Position numbers and translations under genes: made by a program. From Maribacter luteus (GTDB taxonomy: Bacteria; Bacteroidota; Bacteroidia; Flavobacteriales; Flavobacteriaceae): a DNA stretch of 64,000 nucleotides. The notes under the pieces were generated by a model, which was not told the DNA's origin, ran no database searches, and worked only from the letters and a program-made list of their open reading frames with translations. Where the stretch lies: positions 1-64,000 of the forward strand of contig NZ_WKJH01000024.1 of the NCBI RefSeq assembly GCF_009674825.1. The letters run 5' to 3'. Positions 53,921 to 61,390 of this stretch are shown here, one piece after another (position 1 is the first letter of the stretch; each line of letters begins with the position of its first letter).

Positions 53921-55888
53921 TTAATGATATGGCGTAAACCTAACAGTTATACTCCCTGAACGTAAAGGAGCAACATAATCTATTCCAATGCGATATGCAG
54001 TCTTACCACTTCTCAAATGTTTTACAGGGACTATTTCCGGTAAGACCCCCACAACTCCACCTTCAGCCATTATTTCAACCTTTACCTGCTGATTTTCAGT
54101 AGTAATAAGTATCGTATGGTCATCAAGAACTTCATAAGCATCCGAAACCATAACAGCCGTGCCGAAGGTCATGGGTTCCGATGCTTTGAAACTGTCCGTG
54201 ATAGTGATGGTTCCTTTTCCCTTTTTGTTGTTGACCAAGGTTCGTTCCAATTTCTGCAACCCCTCTACTACATAGGCCGGTTTAATGTCCATGACCACTA
54301 TATCACGATCTATACTGAATTCCGTTTCAGTGATTTTTCCGGAAAATTCATTGCCGTTGGATTGTAGTTTTCCGTTTACCCTTGGTACCGGATGCCCCCA
54401 AGAACTACGGGCCTTATTATCTGGCGAAAAGGCACCTGCGGTATACGATGGCGCCCCGATATCCCCCGATATTAAATCGTTATCGTAGACCAGAACATAC
54501 GTACCTACATCGCTATGATTGTGATTTTCCGCATTATGTCCGGCCTTAACGGCAATAGAAAAGGGTTCTTGTTGTTTCCCCCTCGAAATCACCATACCAA
54601 AATCATCGAAATAGGAATGATCGGGTAATTCCGTTTTTCCTTCAATAGGATTTTCCTCAGGGGTAAAAGCTTTCGGATGTGCCCAAGCAACCAACTGTTC
54701 CGCAGCTTCTTCCATTCTAAACTCGGATGGCTTTATGGCCCCATAGTACATGGCGGAAAGCACATTGGCAAAATTGCTCCCTTTTTTTGATATCGTTGAT
54801 ACTCCGTCTGAAAAGGGGGCACACCTTTCGTTCTGTATTTCGAACTTTTCTGGAAAATTCCCAACGTTCTTTAGTTTTTCCGGATTATCGGCTGCAAATA
54901 AATTGATCTTACCCCCGGTATAATCATATAAAATCTGAGCCAAATACAGGTAATGTCCAAAACCGTATCCCCAATAACCCAATCCTTCGGAGCAATACCC
55001 ATCCTCCCCGAAGCCACTGAGATAATATTTCATGCTATTCAAGGCACTACCCACGGCAGCTAGTCGTTCTTCTTCCTTATCGGAAGTTGCGATTGTAGTG
55101 AATATGGTGCCACTGGTACAAACGGAATTCCAGTTACTGGTACTTTTGATCCACTTATTGTTTTCATCCAAAATGGAGCAACTTTTTAGGTAAGTATCCA
55201 CGATACGCCACTGAAGCTGCCCTGCAATTTCCTTCCTCAACGTATCACTGAGTTTATCCCTTAATAATACCTCGGCCATTGCCAGTACCATTCCGAATTT
55301 TCTGGCCCCTAGATCAATGGAGACACGCCTACCTTCAAGCACACCGTTGTCTTTATCGTCATGGTTCGGGTGCAGCCATGACTTCATTTCCATGATCGCT
55401 TGGATATATACCTTGATCTGCGGTAAAAAACGGCCTTTGTTTTCCAAACACTCCCCCAAAATAAAATGTTCGAGCCTATCCATGGTACGGTAATACCTTG
55501 GTTTGTAGATGCCTCGGTTTCCTTCAAGATTGGCCCTTCTATAAATTTCATCGGTAATGGGCACTTCAGGTTGTTTCCCCAACTTTTCAAGAGCAGATTT
55601 CAAATACGCTTGGCCCGATGAACTGTTCGCAATTTTTTCCCAATACTCCCTGTTGGAAATAGCCGGTGCAGGTTGAAAGGCTTCTATGGGCATTACGGCT
55701 TTTAGCATCTCCATTTGCTTGACCGAAGGATAAATTTTATCGCCATCGACATATTTGAGATATTCCCCAATATCCAAGGTATCACCCTTTTGGTTTTCGT
55801 ATCCAAAAGCGATGGCAAAACACAGCAAAAACCCGAAACTGATTAAAGACTTTATTATTTTTCGAATATTCATTCTTGAAGCTTTCAT
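53921..55888 (-). CDS. Heparinase/alginate-lyase-fold polysaccharide lyase candidate 2
   Basis: This is an exported 655-residue protein of the heparinase II/III group. The toroid (about 40-400) includes STSNWNSVCTSG (Asn near 252) and GYCSEGLGYWGYGFGHY. The beta-sandwich begins with the hallmark KAGHNAENHNHSDVGTYVL (H451, H456, H458, D460) and LISGDIGAP. The C-terminal strands carry VVEGLQKLERT and SGSITVRF. This motif is closer to classical heparinase II/III lyases than that of the other two toroid proteins here. ATG codons at 55888 and 55873 are both usable. It is the first gene after the terminator at 56075-56101 and so probably starts a new transcript, running into the FAD oxidoreductase gene 16 bp later. 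Confidence 0.87.
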   Translation of the reverse strand: MKASRMNIRKIIKSLISFGFLLCFAIAFGYENQKGDTLDIGEYLKYVDGDKIYPSVKQMEMLKAVMPIEAFQPAPAISNREYWEKIANSSSGQAYLKSALEKLGKQPEVPITDEIYRRANLEGNRGIYKPRYYRTMDRLEHFILGECLENKGRFLPQIKVYIQAIMEMKSWLHPNHDDKDNGVLEGRRVSIDLGARKFGMVLAMAEVLLRDKLSDTLRKEIAGQLQWRIVDTYLKSCSILDENNKWIKSTSNWNSVCTSGTIFTTIATSDKEEERLAAVGSALNSMKYYLSGFGEDGYCSEGLGYWGYGFGHYLYLAQILYDYTGGKINLFAADNPEKLKNVGNFPEKFEIQNERCAPFSDGVSTISKKGSNFANVLSAMYYGAIKPSEFRMEEAAEQLVAWAHPKAFTPEENPIEGKTELPDHSYFDDFGMVISRGKQQEPFSIAVKAGHNAENHNHSDVGTYVLVYDNDLISGDIGAPSYTAGAFSPDNKARSSWGHPVPRVNGKLQSNGNEFSGKITETEFSIDRDIVVMDIKPAYVVEGLQKLERTLVNNKKGKGTITITDSFKASEPMTFGTAVMVSDAYEVLDDHTILITTENQQVKVEIMAEGGVVGVLPEIVPVKHLRSGKTAYRIGIDYVAPLRSGSITVRFTPYH

Positions 55889-56218
55889 TTAATACTGAAG
55901 CAATATATTTATTCCAAAGGGTATAGGTTTTAAATCATAGCCCATGGATTATAAATTATAACCACTATCGTCATTAATGGCCAAAACCTGAACAATTTAT
56001 AGGATGATTGTACCAATACAAAAGGTCCATTGGCCAAAAATGCCCTAGCCTCACCATCAGAATTGGGCAGTGATAAAAAAACCCCACTTTAATAAGCGGG
56101 GCTTTAGTTAGTATGACTTAGGTTCCAAAATTTCGGTATTATGCTCACAACAAATTAAAAGGGCATGTGTCAACCATAAAATGGGACCATGACATTCTCA
56201 CCGATGGTACTGATGCTA
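55889..56218. other. 330-bp spacer holding a terminator and probable promoter region
   Basis: This is the longest gene-free stretch. Its right half carries the terminator at 56075-56101. The left part (55889-56074) is AT-rich, has no open frame of note, and probably holds the promoter for the lyase gene at 53921-55888. The nearest match to a Bacteroidota minus-7 box on the minus strand is TACCCTTTG (about 55914-55922), which has one base too many between TA and TTTG and no TTG at the usual distance, so I do not call it. Confidence 0.5.
56075..56101 (-). terminator. Intrinsic terminator after toroid lyase 3
   Basis: On the minus strand an 8-bp stem CCCCGCTT/AAGTGGGG (one G-T pair, arms at 56094-56101 and 56082-56089) with a four-base loop ATTA is followed directly by seven T (56081-56075). 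It lies about 118 bases beyond the stop of the 56219-58972 gene and should end that transcript. This is the most classical terminator in the window. Confidence 0.88.
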
Positions 56219-58972
56219 TTATTCTATAGATCGATAAGGCCCCACACCAAACTGCTGTTCTTCCTTATCACTTTTAAGCGTAACCGGGACTTCGTTGTGC
56301 AGATACAATTTCCCATTTTTGCGCTCAAAAACAACATTCCCTTTTTCTGCGGCCTTAACCGAGAATCCATTGGTTTCCATCTTAGTCCCGTTGCCCATGA
56401 AAAGGATGAAATCCCCATTTTTTTCATTTCCGACCAATGCATATACTGCATCTGTAACAGTGCCTTTATATTTTGCCGTTCGGTTCTTCGTTGATGAGAA
56501 AACCAAATCTTCCCTTCCTGATTTATGCTTTATGTGCAATCCCACGAAATCACTACTGCCATTTTCATCATCAAAAGACTTGATACTAACAATACTTTTC
56601 CCTTCACTGGCCGTAAACGGCTCGTATACCGATACAAAAGGATGCTCCCAAGCTTCCCCATGCTGCCTTGCCGCCAAGGTCAAATAAGGTGCCTTATCCA
56701 CTTCGTAAGGCAAGCCATGATCACCTTTAAAAGCTTTGTTCGGTGGCGATTTTATGGAGAATACCTCCCGCCCCTCAGTGCCTTTCATCCATAGGTTCAT
56801 ATAGACATCGTCTTCCCCATCGGGCATATCGATCTTCCATTCGGCCTGATAGTCGTTCTGGGTACGCACCGATTTTTTATCCCACATATAATCAAAGGCA
56901 TATAAATGTCCGCCTGCAAAGCCCATTTCCTCACTGGGCGTGAGTATTAGCGGATTTCCATTCGTATCGCTTATTTGCATACTTTGACCTAGATTATGAT
57001 AGAAATAATCGTGGAATTTATCGCCTTTCCGTTGTTTTTTAGAACGGAAAATATCGACATAATACCCCATAGCCTCCCCGGTTTTTACGATACTCACCAA
57101 TCGGGTTTGATCGCTTTGGGTCTCGGGTTCCAAAAAGTAAACATCGGAATACGTAATATCTTTATAAAAGCCCTCTTTTTGCTCCGATTTTGGATATTGT
57201 CCCAATAAATCGAAGGCATGGTAGCTCAACATCTCGGTATAAGAGGAAACCCCATCGACCATAACCGTATTATGTGCCGGAAACTGGGAGTAATACTCTA
57301 GATATATGGGTTGAAGATAGCCCGCTCCCTTACCCGGATCGGCACCTTGTACAAAACCTTTGCCGTACAGTTCCATATTAATACCGTTGGCATGCATATG
57401 GTTACCTAGCGATGCGTTCAATGAAACCATCATTCCGTCTTTTCCTGTCCCCATTCGTTGTACAAACCAACTCACATTTGGGGCATAAAAGGTTTGGGTG
57501 ATATAATCCTGTATATCTCCCTTTTTATATTTGGGATTCAACTCCAAGGGTTTGCTCGCAAAAAACGAAGAAATATCTGCCTTTGCCTTTCTATCTTTCC
57601 GCGGTCCGTTCAAATTTTGGGTAAACAACCGATACATTCCGGTAAATTCTTCTTCCAGTTCCTTATCATTGTTTTTTTTGGCAATCCGAATCATATCACT
57701 CATGGCTTCCGTATACAAAGAGCCATAATAGGAATCTCCAAATGCAACGGTCTGTCCGTTAGGAAACAGGTATTGTGGGAGCATTTTAACCGCCTTGGGC
57801 ATTACCGGTGTGTAGGGCAAAAGATTATGATCGAACGTGTTGTCAAAATCCCTAATGAAATTGGTCAGGTCTTTGGTAACCCCTTGTGAGTATCCTGGAC
57901 ATTCTGCCCAAACCCCATTATTTTCATCATAACCGTACTCTATAAATTTAGTAAGTGACCATTGTCTTGCCGAAGTAACGTTCAAAATATAATCGATATA
58001 GTACTCCCGACCTTTTCCATCCGCATAATCATCATTGTCACGTAGTACCATGGCCGCTTTTAGTATGACCTTGGCTTGATGCAGGTTCCAATTGTTTTGG
58101 GGCACACCGTTTTTAATAATTTGGTCCGTCCACCTTTTAATGGTGTTGTCGTACATTTCGATTTCATCATTATGTTTCGCTTCAATGTACGAATGCAGAA
58201 AATCATAAAGCTCTGCATTGTCCCGAAGAACACCTTCATGGATCACTTGAAAATTTGTAAACCCAACCAGAGTTTGGATATGTCCGTTCAATAAATCGAT
58301 AGGTTCGCTACGATACGACATGCCTTCCATATAGGTATGGAATATATCATATGAAAATTTAGCAAAACGTTCGTCATTCTCTAACCAATAGACAAAGGCT
58401 GCATCTCTAGCCAAACCTATGATTTCCTCATTTATAGAATAGATAATACGCCCTGTTTTGGAAATTTCGACCCACTCAAAGGGATGCCCTTCCTTACTTT
58501 TGTTCGGCAAATACAATCCACGAGGGTCATCCATATAGGGCAAGACATCCTCTAGTTTGGGTTTACCATAGGGCGTTGTATAATCCCTTGAACCCACAAA
58601 GCGAACGGTAGGTACGGGTGCTTCCCCATCGGCATGGGAATAATTTATACCATTCACATAAATATTGGTCGACTTGGTCTTCCAATACATCTGTAAACGG
58701 GATACGATCCATTCCGGGTCGTCGACATGTCGCTCCACATACGCATCAATGCGCTTATGTATTCCGACTAAGACTTCTTGGGCCCAAGCTTCCTTTTTTA
58801 TCGTTTTTTGCAGGGCTTTTTCACCATCTTGGGTAATATACAATCGAGGATACCCTTCCTCCTGATTTTCAGGAAGCGGAATATGGCTTTCAGATTGTGC
58901 TATGGTGAAAAAACCTGTTAGACAAAACAGTAGTAGTACTAGTCCATTTATGTTTTTTATATTCCCTTGCAT
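56219..58972 (-). CDS. Heparinase/alginate-lyase-fold polysaccharide lyase candidate 3
   Basis: This is the largest of the three toroid proteins, 917 residues, exported (leader ends near TIAQS). An alpha-helical toroid (about 40-460) carries GVPQNNWNLHQAKV (N293, N294, N296, H298) and CPGYSQG (Y361). The beta-sandwich half (about 490-917) has SLNASLGNHMHANGINMELYG (H525, H527) and FPAHNTVMVDGVSSY. The Asn-His-Tyr-His set is the usual catalytic kit of alginate-lyase/heparinase-type lyases, although the HxH motif here is HMHAN and not the classical HNHxD. I cannot fix the PL family. The extra C-terminal 250 residues exceed what most relatives carry. The SGNH esterase gene ends 7 bp upstream, so they share a transcript. 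Confidence 0.85.
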   Translation of the reverse strand: MQGNIKNINGLVLLLFCLTGFFTIAQSESHIPLPENQEEGYPRLYITQDGEKALQKTIKKEAWAQEVLVGIHKRIDAYVERHVDDPEWIVSRLQMYWKTKSTNIYVNGINYSHADGEAPVPTVRFVGSRDYTTPYGKPKLEDVLPYMDDPRGLYLPNKSKEGHPFEWVEISKTGRIIYSINEEIIGLARDAAFVYWLENDERFAKFSYDIFHTYMEGMSYRSEPIDLLNGHIQTLVGFTNFQVIHEGVLRDNAELYDFLHSYIEAKHNDEIEMYDNTIKRWTDQIIKNGVPQNNWNLHQAKVILKAAMVLRDNDDYADGKGREYYIDYILNVTSARQWSLTKFIEYGYDENNGVWAECPGYSQGVTKDLTNFIRDFDNTFDHNLLPYTPVMPKAVKMLPQYLFPNGQTVAFGDSYYGSLYTEAMSDMIRIAKKNNDKELEEEFTGMYRLFTQNLNGPRKDRKAKADISSFFASKPLELNPKYKKGDIQDYITQTFYAPNVSWFVQRMGTGKDGMMVSLNASLGNHMHANGINMELYGKGFVQGADPGKGAGYLQPIYLEYYSQFPAHNTVMVDGVSSYTEMLSYHAFDLLGQYPKSEQKEGFYKDITYSDVYFLEPETQSDQTRLVSIVKTGEAMGYYVDIFRSKKQRKGDKFHDYFYHNLGQSMQISDTNGNPLILTPSEEMGFAGGHLYAFDYMWDKKSVRTQNDYQAEWKIDMPDGEDDVYMNLWMKGTEGREVFSIKSPPNKAFKGDHGLPYEVDKAPYLTLAARQHGEAWEHPFVSVYEPFTASEGKSIVSIKSFDDENGSSDFVGLHIKHKSGREDLVFSSTKNRTAKYKGTVTDAVYALVGNEKNGDFILFMGNGTKMETNGFSVKAAEKGNVVFERKNGKLYLHNEVPVTLKSDKEEQQFGVGPYRSIE

Positions 58973-58979
58973 TCTACCA

Positions 58980-59933
58980 CTATTTTTGTTTTAACGCCTC
59001 TTTTATCGCCTCCTTCACCAAAGGTTCCATAACCGCATAACCATCTAGATTTGGATGCACCGTATCTCTACCATATTCCTTTTTCAATCCTTTTTCTTCA
59101 TTGACCATGGGTGAATAATAATCTAAATACACTATTTGGTTCTTTTTGGCGTATGCTTTAATCAGTGCATTCAGCTCATTGATTTTTTCTATGGGTTCTA
59201 TGGAAGGGCTCCATGAATAACTACTCGCGGGAAGCACGGAAGCCAAAACCACTTTTATATTATTCGCTTTGGCCAATTCCGCCATTGAAAAAATATTATC
59301 TGCAATCTCGGGAACGGTAATAGGGCCTCTATTTCCTGCAATATCATTGGTACCTGCGTGAATAACGACAGCTTCCGGGTTCAAATTGACCACATCGGGT
59401 TTAAACCTCACTAACATTTGTGACGAAGTTTGCCCACTGATTCCTCGACCGATATAATTGTTTTCAGTAAAAAATTCGCCATGGAACATCACCCATTTTT
59501 CGGTGATGGAGTTTCCCATAAAAACCACCCTATTTTCTTTCTTTCCAGGTGCTTTTAGTTCTTTATTCGCTTTTTTGTACCGTTTAAGATTGGCCCAATC
59601 TTCATTGGGCATCAATTGGATTTTAACAACTGAAACCTGAGCATCAGGGGCTTTCTCAGGTAATAAAACCGTTAATTCACCATCGATTAATCTTATTTTT
59701 ATTTTCTTATCCGGCTCTGTAAGCAACCTTGCCTCCCTTGGTCTAATCGCCCTGTCTATAACCAATTTGCCATCTTCTGGCCACTTAACGACATGTGCCA
59801 ATAAAAATCCTTCTTCTCCCTCCGTATACGCTCCCCATTCAGGTTTTTCATAAGGTATTGTTTGGGAAAACCCAATACCAATATTTAAAATGCAAACAAT
59901 TGTAAAAATGACCAGTTTCCTAAAAACATTCAT
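58980..59933 (-). CDS. SGNH esterase with GH29-type N-terminal beta domain
   Basis: This is a 317-residue exported esterase. Residues about 26-108 form a beta domain that matches the C-terminal domain of the GH29 protein of the preceding gene: IPYEKPEWGAYT versus PYEKPKWGRYT, AHVVKWPEDGKL versus AHVFDWPETGTL, ARLLTEPD versus ATLLTDPN, and APDAQVSVVKIQL versus APDATVSVVKIEL. The SGNH module (about 130-317) has S142 in VVFMGNSITEKW, the Asn block VIHAGTNDIAG, and the Asp-His pair in GRDTVHPNLDGY (D290, H293). The GNS variant of GDS is common in such esterases. The gene lies 78 bp after GH29 and 7 bp before the toroid lyase. The activity is probably deacetylation. Confidence 0.92.
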   Translation of the reverse strand: MNVFRKLVIFTIVCILNIGIGFSQTIPYEKPEWGAYTEGEEGFLLAHVVKWPEDGKLVIDRAIRPREARLLTEPDKKIKIRLIDGELTVLLPEKAPDAQVSVVKIQLMPNEDWANLKRYKKANKELKAPGKKENRVVFMGNSITEKWVMFHGEFFTENNYIGRGISGQTSSQMLVRFKPDVVNLNPEAVVIHAGTNDIAGNRGPITVPEIADNIFSMAELAKANNIKVVLASVLPASSYSWSPSIEPIEKINELNALIKAYAKKNQIVYLDYYSPMVNEEKGLKKEYGRDTVHPNLDGYAVMEPLVKEAIKEALKQK

Positions 59934-59965
59934 CTTTTTCCGTGGTTATAAATTATTTTGATATA

Positions 59966-59999
59966 AACGGACAAACAATTCAAAGACCGTCTGTCCGTT
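59966..59999 (-). promoter_or_regulatory. Intercistronic inverted repeat, 8-bp arms
   Basis: The arms AACGGACA (59966-59973) and TGTCCGTT (59992-59999) are perfect complements around an 18-base spacer. They sit between the GH29 stop and the SGNH esterase start. No long T-tract follows, so termination would be partial at best. It could be a processing or stabilising hairpin, or an operator. Confidence 0.35.
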
Positions 60000-60010
60000 C
60001 ATTCCTTTTA

Positions 60011-61375
60011 TTAATTTGCCAATTCGATTTTTACAACGGAAACTGTAGCGTCCGGGGCCAACACGGGCACGTCAACCAATACTTCCCTTGATGTTGCCAA
60101 GGTCCCCAATTCGTTATTGGGATCCGTCAATAAAGTCGCCTTTTTGACCTTTATATCTTTGTGTAGTTTTAAAGTCCCTGTTTCAGGCCAATCGAAAACA
60201 TGGGCATAAATAACATTTCCTTTTTTGGTATAACGGCCCCACTTTGGTTTTTCATACGGACTGGCAGAGGCCCCGTAAATAGCTTCCCCATTTTTTTTCG
60301 TCCACTCTCCCATAGCCTTTAAACGACGAATACTTTCTGAAGGGAACCTTCCAAAACCATCAGGACCGATGTTCAAAAGGAAATTGCCTCCTTTAGATAC
60401 GATATCAACCAACTTTTCAATTAAATCCTCACTACTTTTCCATTTGTTATCGGATGGTTTGTACCCCCAAGAACCGTTCATGGTCATACATGCCTCCCAG
60501 TCAGAATCGATGCCCGTATCGGGTATTTCCTGTTCCGGGGTGCCAAAATCGCCTGCAAACTCCCCTTCCTTATCCATACCTTCCATTCCATTCCTACCCT
60601 TATCAACCCTATTGTTCACAATAGTGTTCGGTTGGATTTTACGAATAAATTTATAAAGGTCTTTCCCCATTTCCGTAGTATAATCCGAAATCCAATCGCC
60701 ATCAAACCAAACGACACCAACATCCCCATAATTCGTCAACAACTCTTCTATTTGGGGTTTCATATAGTTTTTATAATATTTAGGGAATTCCGGGTTTACG
60801 ACCGATGGATCATCATGCTGTGAAATATTGTAGTTAGGATACAAATTCCCCTGTGCCTGTGGATGGTGCCAATCAACGATAGAATAGTAAAAACAAAACT
60901 TAATGCCTTGTTTTTTACATGCTTCCGATAATTCTTTAATTATATCGCGCTTAAAAGGGGATTTATCCATTACATCATAATCGGACACTTTGGAATCCCA
61001 CAAACCAAAACCTTCGTGGTGTTTTGAGGTAATTACGATATACTTCATTCCCGCATCCTTGGCCATGGTTACCCATGCATCCGCATCGAACATTACAGGA
61101 TTGAACATTTCAGGAAACTTCTCGTATTCCTCAATGGTATAATCCAGTTTATCCATGGCCCACTCGGCACCTCCACCGGCGATTTTCGTACCACGTTCCC
61201 CCCCGATTATGGAGTATGCCCCCCAATGGATGAACATACCGAATTTGGAGTCTCGCCACCATTCCATACGCTGATCGTCATTTAATTTTAAATCCTTTTT
61301 CCCTTGGGAATAAACGTTACCAAATGTCAGCAGGGCAACAATTGCATACAATACCGGTTTAATTATTATTTTCAT
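60011..61375 (-). CDS. Glycoside hydrolase family 29 alpha-L-fucosidase
   Basis: This is an exported GH29 enzyme of 454 residues. The barrel begins with SKFGMFIHWGAYSI. It has VITSKHHEGFGLWDS (His pair), the nucleophile D225 in VGVVWFDGDWISDY, and the substrate segment SDWEACMTMNGSWGY. The C-terminal beta domain (373-454) starts at PYEKPKWGRYT and ends APDATVSVVKIEL, and is repeated in the N-terminus of the SGNH esterase encoded next. GH29 removes alpha-L-fucose with retention. Together with GH95 and a GH141-like enzyme it points to fucose or galactose side chains on the substrate. The leader ends near VYSQG. The beta-helix-PDZ gene stops 15 bp upstream, so they are co-transcribed. Confidence 0.96.
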   Translation of the reverse strand: MKIIIKPVLYAIVALLTFGNVYSQGKKDLKLNDDQRMEWWRDSKFGMFIHWGAYSIIGGERGTKIAGGGAEWAMDKLDYTIEEYEKFPEMFNPVMFDADAWVTMAKDAGMKYIVITSKHHEGFGLWDSKVSDYDVMDKSPFKRDIIKELSEACKKQGIKFCFYYSIVDWHHPQAQGNLYPNYNISQHDDPSVVNPEFPKYYKNYMKPQIEELLTNYGDVGVVWFDGDWISDYTTEMGKDLYKFIRKIQPNTIVNNRVDKGRNGMEGMDKEGEFAGDFGTPEQEIPDTGIDSDWEACMTMNGSWGYKPSDNKWKSSEDLIEKLVDIVSKGGNFLLNIGPDGFGRFPSESIRRLKAMGEWTKKNGEAIYGASASPYEKPKWGRYTKKGNVIYAHVFDWPETGTLKLHKDIKVKKATLLTDPNNELGTLATSREVLVDVPVLAPDATVSVVKIELAN

Positions 61376-61390
61376 AGTTTCTTGTTTTGG

